Below are positions 24,501-36,500 of a DNA stretch of 64,000 bases, one piece after another. The notes under the pieces are model-generated. The model was not told the DNA's origin and searched no databases. It saw only the letters and a list, made by a program, of their open reading frames with translations. The position numbers and the translations under genes were made by a program. Origin of the DNA: Malania oleifera (lineage: Eukaryota > Streptophyta > Magnoliopsida > Santalales > Ximeniaceae); assembly GCF_029873635.1 (NCBI RefSeq), contig NC_080423.1, positions 91,867,191-91,931,190 of the forward strand, read 5' to 3'. Numbering within the stretch: position 1 is the first letter of the stretch; the number at the start of each line of letters is the position of its first letter.

Positions 24501-27500
24501 GCGGTTCGGCAATGCCTACATTCATGGGAGCAAACGACAATGAAATTTTCACTATCTTGTCCAAAGACACTGAGTTACATCATAAAACATGTATATATAA
24601 CTTTCCTGGAGGCTTTCCCTCCAAAACCCAACCTATCCAACTTCCCAATTCAAAATTTGAAAACCAACGCTGAGTTCGCGAGCCAAACCGTCGATGGTTT
24701 CAGACATACCATTGACGGTTTAATACCGAGAGCAAACAGTTGATGTAACAGGACAAAATAGTCGACTGTTTCTCTGCACCTGGACCAAACCGTCGACGGT
24801 TTCCTCCTGCAAGTCAGCATTCTTGTTTTCTTCCATGTTTTCTCTTTGTACATGCTTTTCACTCAACATATGAGCCACATATTACAACAAGACTCATTCT
24901 TTAGTATTTCAGGGACGATTCTTTTGTATATAAAGGTTAAAAATGGTGAAAATATTTTTTCCATGATTTTTCATTTTTTCTCAATTTTATTTTGAAATTG
25001 TATAATTTTATGTTTGCAATTTTATTCTATATATTTATTAAAAAAATTTGTGCATGCAATGCTTTAATTTGCAAAATTTGAATTCTAGATATTAAACTAC
25101 ATTTGACACTAGGTTTGCCTTAACACCTGAAGAGGTTCTCAATTCTGACCTGTACAAATGAAAAGTTCAGTTTTTTCAGCATTTATGTAGGCAAATTTGT
25201 GTCATAACTTGTTTCTTCACCCTATTGCAACAAAAATAGGAAAAAATAAATGATACCAAGGGCTATTGAGAATTAAAAATTACAAGGCTGTAGTTGTTAG
25301 CCTAGGAATGAAAGCAGTCTGTGTGATTATCTGGTGGTATTACCTTTTTAATTGTGAACAAGCATTTGCTAAAGAGAGTATTTGCACTTTCTTAAGGGGG
25401 GTTTTTTTTGTGGGGGTGGGGGGTTTGAGTTGGAACTATTTCCTAATTTTCAACTTAGTTCATCTGCATTTTATGAATGGGTCCAGACCCAAAGGATGCT
25501 TATTTCTGTGGAAATGTGTCATATTTGTTAGCCATAATAATATTTCTCTGGCAACTTAGTTGGTATGTATTTTAAGTTTTTTTTTTCAAGCCATAAAACA
25601 ATATTATTCACGATTTATTAATAAATGCGGTATGTAATTTGGGTGACTTTACCCTCCTGCCTATTTTTTTCCATTTCAATTATCATTAGCAGAAAGTGTA
25701 GTTTCTATAGATGGGTTCTTTGTGAGCCAGTTGAAGGAGGTTAGCAGAAATATAGGGTACCTTTAGTCAACAATCATATGAATTAGGGGCCTCCTGATAT
25801 TAATGTTATATGGAAGTATTATAGTTCAAGTCATTTTTTTTTTCCAGTCTCGTGTAGCATTACATTCAATCAGTTGTAACTTGTGATGATTTATAATTCA
25901 TTGCAGAAGCTTACTTGAAGGCATATGTCTCAGTTTTCCCCTCCTTCCAATTGAAATTTGACAACAAATTGCATTTGTCATTTGTTTATGCCTCCAAATA
26001 TTATATTTTTGTTATGTTGATGCAAGAAAGTCATAAAAATAGATAGGAATATATTTTCTTTTTTAAAGATGTAAGAGGTTTGACAAGGCGTGTTAGTTAT
26101 AGAAATTTTATCTTCTCACTTCCCTTGACAGTTGCATATTTTTTCTATTATATCTTTTAGAAGCCTTCAGAAATTGAAGTGGAGAGGAAGAGTGATCTAG
26201 ATTTGGAAGCTAAAGAATCGGAAGAAGAATGGAAACAAGTGCTAGCATCCTTCAAAGAACAAGCCTTAAAGATTCAGAGTGTGTCACAAGAAGCATATGA
26301 GTTGTATTCTAAGAAAGCAATGGTCGTCTTGAAAGAAACTGCAGTGCAGTTGAAAATTCAAGCAGATAAGGCAGGGCATGATTTGAGTGTGATTGCAAAA
26401 GAAACCACTGTGGAAGGTAAAGAATATCTCAGTGCAGCAGCGGAGAATTCCCCCGACACACTGAAGGATGTGATCGAAACATTTGCTTCTTCAACTGATG
26501 ATGTGAATGAAATTTCGAAAGTCTATGACTTTTACCTTGGGATACCATATGGTATGTATTTTGTATAATAAATATGACCAAGAAAACTGTTGGATATTTT
26601 ATTAGAGTTCCACAAGTGAATTGGAGAGTTAGCTTGTGGGTTGCAAAAGTATAGCGACTGATAATTTGAGCATGCATTTGTTGTTTTTTCTTATTGATTT
26701 TTTGCTTTGATGACATTGTTTGGTTTGCACTCGGATTAAGTAGGGGGTCATGGTTGATACATTTGTATATGTGCAAAGGTGTATGTCTTTGTTTTAAAGT
26801 TCAATTTTGTCATGGTATTTTACAGGTCTGCTTCTCTTTCTTGGTGGCTTTCTTTCCTTCATGGTAACGGGAAGCATTTCTGCCATTAGGTTTGGCGTTA
26901 TCCTAGGCGGTACTCTCTTGGCATTAAGCGTATCAAGTTTAAGATCATGGAGAAGAGGAGAATCATTTGCTCTTGCAATAAAAGGGCAAGCAGGTTAGTA
27001 TCTCCCAAACATTTGATTTCTATAATCAGGATTCATACATGGAAAAGAGAAAATGGTGGCATTTTACTGATATTTGAAATCACAAGCTTGTAAAGCAAGT
27101 CCAGTTTACTCACACTTAGCTTTTGATTCATTTATATTATTTTTTAGAGATCATGCCAATTGCCAAGTTAAGATTTTTTGGTTCTTATCTTGAATTTGCC
27201 TCATGTTATTGGTGTTGATCTGAGATAATATTTTAGGCAAGCCTTGGGTGAGTTTCTATGGCATCTAGACTGCTTTTATATGGATAGTTTTTGATAGGGC
27301 ACTAGAAGAATGCATGATGCTTGTGCACTTGCATCACTCATAAGCTTTCCTCATTCAAAACTGGATTTTTTTTTAAATATTTGTTTTGATTGAGCAATGA
27401 TATATGTGGAGTTTTGTCTATAATTTGTGGGTATTCTTGGCATTCATGTAAAATGGAGCACAAGCAGAGTGCGCAGGGTTCATTGAAAATTTTCTTCTAT

Positions 27501-30500
27501 TGCTTGATCTTGTGACAGTGGTGCATCCTTGGACCTTTGGTGTCATAGAAATGACCCTTTATTTCTTCTGACAAGGGTATTTTGATTATTATTTTGGGAG
27601 AAAGTATATTTTATTATAGTTGGAACTGATATTGCCATCTTTATGTTAAAATGCATTTTTTCAGTTGTAATTTTGGTGCTTTAATGTTCTTTTCATGCCG
27701 GAGTTTTCCTCTTTTTTTTTTTTTTTTAATTTCGTTTTTTTTTTTCCTTATTTTGTATTTTGTTTTTTGTTTTTACTTTTGCATAAGCCACAATTGGTTG
27801 TCAATAGCTGACATTTCCTTTTTGGTATTTAGATTCAGTGTTTTAAAAGGCTCAATTGAGGCAAGCCTGCCTTGAAGCTCAATCTAAAATACCTTCCAAA
27901 AAGGCCTACGCATTTGTACGGAAAGCACGCCTTTTTAGTTGAGGCTTACGCATTTTGGGTGTGTTATTCTCAAGTTAGAATTGGTTAGAAAATTTCTACA
28001 TATTTGTATAAAAGGAATGTCAAAATATGAGTTTATTTCTAAAACTCTTGAACCTTAACCTTTCCAAAATATCTAAGAATTGTATTGTACATCATGAAAA
28101 TGGTTTGAACTTTGTAATGGTATAACTATCTCTTATCATGATTTATGTCATGTATTCAAGTTAGTAATTTTTGAATGGCCAACAAGTATTTTGCAAAGTG
28201 AATCTAGTTTTTCTTTTTTACATTATATTTATGATTTTCTTAATTTTTAATTTATTTTAAATATTTATATATATATATAAAATTTATTTAACGTATTTTT
28301 ATCTTAAAAAACAAATTCTCAAAAGGCTTACTGCCCCAACACCTTACGGCTTACGCCTCGCCTTTTGAGGGTTAAAATCCCTCGCCTTAGTGCTTTACGC
28401 CTTCGCCTTTTAAAACATTGTTTAGATTTATTGCTGTATGCGTCAGTCACCCCACCTCCTTCCTCTCCCATCCTCCCCTCCCTAGTGCACCTCCTTTGAG
28501 TGTTGTTTTATGTGTGAGATGCAAAGCATGATAAAGAGAGGGAAACAGGAATCATTTGGGTTATTGAAATGGTTACATTTCATATCTGAGTTTAAAACTT
28601 CTTGACATACTAGAGGGTGAAAGTGAGATTTCAGAAGGGGGAGAATAAAGACAAAGAGATGCCAAGGGGGGATATGAAACATAATGTTTTGTGACTGAAA
28701 ATAATTGCATAATAAGCCCCACTACATCAGACCACATTTATGGAGCTAAACCCAATTACATAATGAAAGTGACAAAGCATGAACCCTAGATATTAGATAA
28801 CCTTAAACTACTACCAAGGAAAACCCTTCCCGAAACAAAACTGTTGGGCCTGGGCTCTTGATTTGGCTTTGTAAATGGAGTTTTTTGGTGTGTGAAGAAC
28901 TACCTAACCAAGCCTGAGAATTTTGCTGTTGGTTGTTTTTAAAAAAAATTGTACATGATACAATTTGTGAAGGGGAACCTAGTATTGGAAATGACATTAA
29001 GTGGCAGAAGCAGAAATGATAATGTCCAGAATTTGGCTTGTAGTTGTGTATTCCAAGCTTGGCTGTGGGATAAAGTTGCATTGAGTCGTTATAGGTTTGA
29101 ATGAAGATGATCCCCTTCTATAGCTGTTCTGTTGATATTCATAGACACCGCCCCTAATTCACAATGCCTTTGGATTCCTTTTTTTTTTTAAGTTTCTGTC
29201 CAATGTTTTAAAAGGCAAAGGCATAAGGCGAGGCATTTTAACCTTTAAGAGGTGAGGCCTAAGCCCTAAGGCTTTGGGGCGCTGGTCTATGTCTGATTAC
29301 TGTTCCCTAAGGCGAGCCCCGACTTCCATAGGTCCTTCGTTTGATCTCCTGTAAGTCTTTGAGAATTTTATATTTAAATGAAAATATGTAAACAAATTAC
29401 ATATATTTTAAAAATAAAGCAAAGATTAAGGCAGTCACAATTATATTGTTAAAAAAAAAAAAAATCAAATATAATTTGTAATTTACTTGTTGGCCATTCA
29501 AAAATGGGTGACTTGAATTTATTATGCAAATTATAAGAGATAGCTATAATATTACAAAGTTCAAATTGTTTTCAAGATCTTAGATACATCGCTCAATTAT
29601 TTGGGGAAGGTTGAGGTTCACGAGTTATAGAAATCAACTCAGATTTGAGTTTTCAAAAGCTGTTTGTTTCAAGGCTTCCTCTTCAATGAAAATGCCAAGA
29701 AGATGTTCTAGCTAGGATGGGGATCTCTCTTCAATTTCTTCACTTTATGCCAAAAGAAAAAATTTAAAGCTACTTTGGAATGTTGTCATATATCACATTT
29801 GGAGGGCTCAGAATAACATTTGGATCAGAAAAATCTTTTATTTGAAGGATCCACCACAAATTTAGATGTGGTAGTAAACAAATTTTTTTTTTGATTGATG
29901 TAAACTGTAAACTCCATGGAGATTCTCCATAGAGTTTAAGTTTGGTTTCTCCTTCTGTATTGTATTCTTTGCTTTGTTTTTTTTTATCCCTCCTTTGTGC
30001 TAATATATGCCTGCCTATTTCTGGAAAGAGAAAAGAAATCAACCATATTATGACATTTCTTTTATATAAACATGGAGTAAAAATTTTATAGCCAAATCCA
30101 ACTTGCTAATCACACACCCAAAATGTGTAAGCCTTTATTAAGAAGGTGCAAAAAAGGCATGCCTTTTGTGGTGCATAGTTACCATAAATCGCTGACACCC
30201 TAGTGAACCATGATTTGGTATGAATGTTTTAAAATGTGACACATTTTTGTTACAAAATGCTAAATTTGACCGTCCAAAGTTTTAATTCAATATTTTTCCC
30301 ATAACATATTGTTTTATTAGTTAAATTAGGGAACCATCACATTGTAATTCTACTTTGGTCATTCTTAATCTATTTCACAATAAAAGTAAAAAAATACTCC
30401 TTTTATATTTATAAACATCTCAACATCTTCTCCAAAAATATACAAGCGCCATTAACATTTTTCACCAATATATCCCATAGAAATATACCCCTAATGTTCC

Positions 30501-33500
30501 ATGTTTAAGAGCATGTGCCATACCGTGGTCTTTTTCTCATTACATGAATCAAAACATTCCATGTTCTAGGTAACATTGCCTTAGTGTGTATGCATTAGCC
30601 TTTTCAGGATGAGTAATGCTAAACCACATGGGCCTGTGATGGTGTCACGGGCCGAACATTTCACACCTTGTGAAGGACTAAAGTATTCTTGTTAAAGATT
30701 ATTGCAATTTACCACAAGAACAAGAACACATTCACAAAAGTTGAATGAAAAGTAACCGGAAGCAGTAAGCAATTCATGGAAGCAAATGGCAAGTAAGCAG
30801 TAAACATTGCAGCAACATAATTCATTAATATCACCTTCATAAGCAACGTGTGTTTCGCAAGGGTGACAGGTAGGCTAAACACGCTTACAAAGCTAGTGAC
30901 TTTACAAGATTGATGAACATTCACCCTTTCTTAAAAAACTTTATATGCTATTTAATTTTGACACACGGAAACATCAAACTATCTGAGGAGTCATACTCCC
31001 ATTTTACACTACAACTTTCACATACTCAAAGCATGAAACTTATACTATTATTTACTTGAGGTAACCCATCTCATGCACACAAGAGTGGTCACAGGCAAGC
31101 ATAATGCCTTGAACAAGCTTGGTTCGTGACATTCTCCCCCACTTATGCCATCGATGCCCTCATAGATTTTGATGCTAGGTACTCTTAAATTTTGTCCACG
31201 AACGGTTGCAAGTCTTTTGCTAAAATCCAGTTGATTTTTTCGTCTCCAAGACCTTTCCACTTCACTAAGAACTCGTGTCACTCCTTCCTTGATGATGTGA
31301 ATTCTCTATTTGCAAGGATGACTTCAACTTTTGGTCTATTAGGTTGTATTGTCTTCAGCTGTGTTCTGGTTGACTGACTTCTATTTGGATCTTCAGTGTT
31401 GGCGTTGAATGGCTTGAGGTAGCTAACGTGAAACATAGGATGCACTTTCATCCAAGTCGAAGGATTATACTTGTAAGAGGCCTTCCCAAATTTGGCCAAG
31501 ATGGGTATTGGTCCTTTATATTTGCAAAGTATTCTCCTATCTTGATCCTATAGTAACTTGATCTGTTCAGGATATAGCTTAACAAGCATAAAGTCACCCA
31601 CATTGAAGTGCATTGGTCTTCTCCCTTGATTTGTCTACTTTTTCATCCTCTTGGAAGCTTTCTCTAGGTAAGCTTGGGCAATCTTTGCATTTTGTCTCCA
31701 TTCTTTGGTGGAGATGTACACTTTTGGACTCTTTCCTTTTGTGTGACTTATCCACCATGTGAGATAACAATGGCGGCTGGCCTGTAACAAGCTCAAAATG
31801 TCTCTCATTGGTTGCGGAGCTCTTTTGAGCATTGAAACAAAATTAAGCCACGTTGAGTAGCTGCACCTGATTTTTCTAATTGGCAGTGATGAAATGGTGT
31901 AAGTACTCTTCTAATAGCCCGTTGAATCTCTTCGTCTATCCATATGTCTATGGGTGGTAGCTCGAAGAGATGTCAAACTGTAAATTGACGATTCTGAAAA
32001 CTTTTGTCCATAAGTTGCTGATGAATCTTGAGTCTTGATCACTGATAATGTCTTGGGGAACACCCTAATACCCTATAATATGTTTAAGGAACAATTGTAT
32101 TGTCTCCTTTGTTGAATAGTATTAGTATGATAGTATTGTACTTCGTAAACCTATTTAGAACCATAATTATAGACCTTGTGTCTTCCACTCTGGGCAAGCT
32201 TGTGATGAGTCAAATGAGACTCTCTCTTAGGGTTTTGTTGGTACTTGATGAGGCTCTAGCAACCCCGCAATCTTCTTTTGCTTCACGTTGTCTTAGTGGT
32301 AAGTGAGACAAGTTCGGATGTACTCGGCCACCTCATCATGCATTATGACCTGCCCACATGGTGCCATGAAACTCTCGTAGCAGTGTTTTCCTTAGGTCTC
32401 TAACTTGAGGCACAAAGAACCGGTTATCATGCATCATCAGCAATACATCTTCTAATTAGAACTGGCTAGCTTTGTACTCTTCTACCACCTTCATGAGGTT
32501 TTGGACAACTGGATCTTTGGCAAGATTCTTTTGAATGTGCTTTTGTTGTGGTTACCATTTGTAAAGGCTGCAAGCTTGGCTTTCCTGCTTAGTGCATCGG
32601 CGACTTGATTCATTTGCGTGTGCCTTGTGCTCAAATAAGAAATCAAACACTGCTTGGAATTCTAGCCAATGGGCTTGCTTGGGCTATAATAGTGGTAGTG
32701 TAAAAGAAGTGACTAACAACCGAGTTATCTGTTTTCACTACAAACTTCAACCCTAGTAAGTAATGCCTCCACACAGGAAGACAATGTATCACCACTAGCA
32801 TCTCCTTCTCTTGAGTTGCTTATCTCCGTTCCTCTTCACTGAGCTTACAACTCTCATAAGCAATAAGATGCCCATCTTATAGTCCCCTAAGAGCATAGTC
32901 AGATGCATCTGTTTGTACCTTGAAGGATTTTATGATGTGCGGAATAGAAGTATAAGATCTCGCATTGTAGCTTCCTTAAAGTTTTCAAAGGTTCCTTGGT
33001 ACTTCTCTGTCTAGTTTCACCTATGACCCTTCTTTAGTAATTCTATTAATGGGTCAGTTCTCCTCAAGTACCCCTCCACACACTCCTTCATTGTTTTTGG
33101 GATCTTCCAATCTTGAATAGCTCTCACCTTCTCCATATCCACATGGATATGATTTTGCTCGATCACATGACCGAGGAGTTTGATGCTCCGTTGAGTGATA
33201 GAACACTTTCTCTCTCTTCATATAAAGAATGTTCTTTAGTCTGTTGAACACCTTTTGTAGATATTCTTTATTTCTCTAGTGTGGAACTATAATACTGTCA
33301 TCCACGTATTCCACGACAAACTTGTCGAGGTACTCAAGAAATGCCTAGTTCATTAAGGTGCAAAATGTCACTGGCGCATTATCAACCTGAATGGCATCAC
33401 TAAGAATTCATATGCCCTATACTGCGTGTCATCTTTGATTCATCGGCATCTACTATTCTTACCTAATAGTAGGTTGGCCACAAGTCAAGTTTGATGAAGT

Positions 33501-36500
33501 ACTTTTCATGACTTAGATGATCAAACAAATCAGCAATCAATGGAATAAGATACTTGTTGCGCACCACCTTGTTGAGTGCGTAGTAGTTCACACACATTTG
33601 CATGTTCCCATCATGTTTCCTTTGAAACAACAATGATGCTCTGAACGATGCTTTGGAAAGACGTATATAACCCACTTCCAATGACTCATCAAGTTGTTTC
33701 CTCAATTTTGCTAACTGTGGAGGCGCCATGTGATATGACCCTTTAGCAGGTGATTTTACTCCTAGTAGCAACTCGATTTCATGCTCCACACCCCATCATG
33801 GAAGTAAGTTATGAGGTGGTTTGTCTAGCATCACAACTTTATACTCATCTAACACAACTTGGATGATACTAGGGCCTATGAACCTGTTGTTGGCCTACCT
33901 CTTCATTTTTCACTAGTGTGACAAGGCATGTCTGTTCACCCTTTCTCAAACCTTTCTTGAGTTGCATGGTTAAGAGAAACTTCTCATCATGCTCTTTCTT
34001 TGCAACAACTTGCACCATGTAAAGGTGGTCTCCCATTAGACAAAGGGAACTAGCAAAATGACATTGGTGCCGCTTTACTTTCCCTCAAGAATTCCATTTC
34101 AAAAATCACTTGGAAATCATCAAGCAACACTGTTGTGAAATTCGCATGTCCTACCGATTGTCCTAGATTTACACTCGCTTGGCTACTTCTATAGTAGATT
34201 GAGTTGTGGAGTTGACCATTTTCAAATGTACTAAATTCTTTTTTAATGGCAAGTCGAGTCTCTACGCTTTTGCCTATGAGACAGTTATAATAACCTTGGT
34301 ATCAACCATAGCATGAGTGCTTTTCCCATCGATCCATGGACCTGCAAACATTAACCCTTTAGCTTGGGCAACTTTTCTTTCTTTCATCTGCCTCTCCAAT
34401 GCATTTAGTAACCGCATTGCACCCATCCTCGGGGTTTTCTCCTTATCCTTGTCATCTTCTAGAGCCCTCTTCGCAATGGAAACTTGTAAAGCATTAAGTG
34501 ATGACTTGTGAGGGCAATCGACAATTTTGTGAGGGCCTTAACATAAGAAGTATGTTATCTTACCCTTATCACTAGGTATGTTGAACGATTGATTCAACAA
34601 CTTTGTGAGGGCCTCAGCATAAGAAGTATGTCATCTTACCCTTAGTGTCATTAACACCCTCATACGTTATGGGTTCTAGCACCTTTGTTCTTCCATACTC
34701 CATAGTATTGGAGTTTTCCATAGAAAAAACCATCAAGTTCATCTTGGCATTTATATCTGCCATAGCATGTAAAGTTTTTACCATTGCGTGGAGGTCCTCT
34801 GATATCTCCACCATAGAACCCTGTTGAAGCTTTTGTGATCTCTCCAATGCATCAACATGTTCAGCAAGTTTGGTCATCTCCACGATCACATTGTTGGCTG
34901 TCTCAGCCTGCACTTCTAGCGTTTTAATTCTCTCTGTATTAGTTGGCATGGTCTCTTACTAATGCTTAACACAATCCCACAATACCAAGGTAATTGAATT
35001 CGTGTAGCCATTAACCAATATCGGATACTAGTTGTCATAGGCCAAACACTTCACACCTTCTAAAGGACCATGCGACACTCGCTAAAGCACTCTTGGTTAC
35101 CTAGTCAACCAAAGATTACTGCATTAAAATAAAAACACATTCATAGTAAGTGGAAGTAGCAAGCAACTCATGAAACCAAATGATAAGCAAATAGTAAATG
35201 TTGAAGTAACATAATTCATTTAAAAAACCTTCGTAAATAGCGCGTGTGTAGCAAGGGATGCAAGTGGGTGAAACATGCTTACAAAAGCTAGTGAGTTTTA
35301 CAAGACTGATGAACATTCACCATCCCCTAAAGAGATTTATATGCTATCTTAGCTTTGGCACTAGGAAACATCAAAATGTCTATGGGGTCATATTTCTACT
35401 TTAGGGTTTACGCATACTCGATGCATAAAACCTATACTATTATTTACATGATGGTAACCCATCCCATGCACACAAGACAAGCGAACACAAACAGGTATAA
35501 TGCTTTTAACAAGCTTGGCTTGTGACATATGGTCATGGGCTCACATGGCAGGAATTAAGTTGATGAAGCAGGTGCGGCCTGGATGAAATACCTGTACTAT
35601 TTCATCCTATCAGCTTTTGTCACATGGGCCGTGTTAAGCTTTTTCCTTGGTATTTTAGATTGAGCCTTTAGGTGTTTTAGGCATGCCTTGCCTTGAGGCG
35701 GCTCTCAATTGAGCGTCTTAAAACATTGCTTTTTTCAATTGAATGTATCAATGGATTGATAGCTTGAAGGCCTTACACGAAAAAGGAAAATAAAGGAAGT
35801 GGTTGGTAACTCATGAAGAATGATCTGTGGCCTATATTGAACATTCTAGATTAAGTGAAACTACAAAATCATTTGGCATACGGCTTTGTTCATTAGAATT
35901 GTTAAAATATAGATGGTTGAACTCAATCATATGTATCCCACTATTGTGGCAATTTTGGTATTGTGCTTAGGACATGAATGATAAGTGAGAAAACAGTCTC
36001 TACTACTGCGGTTTTAGTAGTAAATCCAGCTGATTGATAAGACTTCGTTCATTCGAATTCTTTGAAGCTAGGGTGAGTTTGGCCTCCCCTTTTTGGTTCA
36101 ATTTCTCCTTTTTAAAAGTAAAATCTTGGCATGATGCATTAGATGAACATTTTCAGCTTTTAAAAAGCCAGCTTTTACCTTTTGTGGGGAATTTTTAGAA
36201 GTTATGGATTTGAAGCTTTTTAGAGCTAAACGTTAGCTTTTTTCCAATCTATTGATTTTATTCCATTGTTCTCCTTGATTTGTTTTTCCAAATATTACAA
36301 AGTTATCAATGCCTTAATTACATTGCCTTAAAATATGTATCCATTTTTGTCATTTTAAATATGCACCATACAAATTTTTTACGAACATTCAAAATTTTCC
36401 TTTCCTTTCTAACAGCTCCTTTTAAATGGTTCTTCTTAAAAAGCTACAAGGAGGCCAAACTAAGCCCTGGTTGGTTGAGCCCATCCACCTGTATCCTGGC

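Larger units (their letters stand above)
19227..24889 (-). mobile_element. Ty1/copia LTR retrotransposon in FAX3 intron 1
   Basis: The element is bounded by matching LTRs and a perfect 5-bp target duplication AGACT (19222-19226 and 24890-24894). On the - strand the order is 5' LTR, tRNA-Met-type primer site, gag, protease/integrase, reverse transcriptase, RNase H, polypurine tract, 3' LTR. Integrase before reverse transcriptase is the copia order. Reading frames are broken throughout, so it is not expected to move by itself. It lies antisense to FAX3, wholly within intron 1. One LTR carries an LTR-like insert (19681-20246). Confidence 0.92.
30643..35527 (-). mobile_element. Ty3/gypsy chromovirus nested in the hAT-like element
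   Basis: LTRs at 30643-31131 and 35033-35527 share TGTCA...TGACA ends and most of their length. A polypurine tract GGGGGAGAA lies next to the left LTR (- strand, 31132-31140). A weak tRNA-Met-type primer site lies beside the right one (about 35015-35030). The flanking pentamers are GATGG and TATGG, four of five matching. The domain order is gag, protease region, reverse transcriptase, RNase H, integrase, chromodomain, which is the gypsy order. All frames are broken. Confidence 0.9.
29201..35728 (-). mobile_element. Second hAT-like element, split by a gypsy insertion
   Basis: The left end CAATGTTTTAAAAGGC (29201) and right end TCTTAAAACATTG (35728) match the tips of the 585-bp element. It lies in the opposite orientation: the complement of 35650-35728 matches 27836-27890, and the complement of 30112-30165 matches the GGCTTACGCATTTTGGG region at about 27945. 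The flanking octamers agree at only 5 of 8 bases. Without the gypsy element (30643-35527) it is about 1.64 kb. No transposase frame was recognised. Confidence 0.7.
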
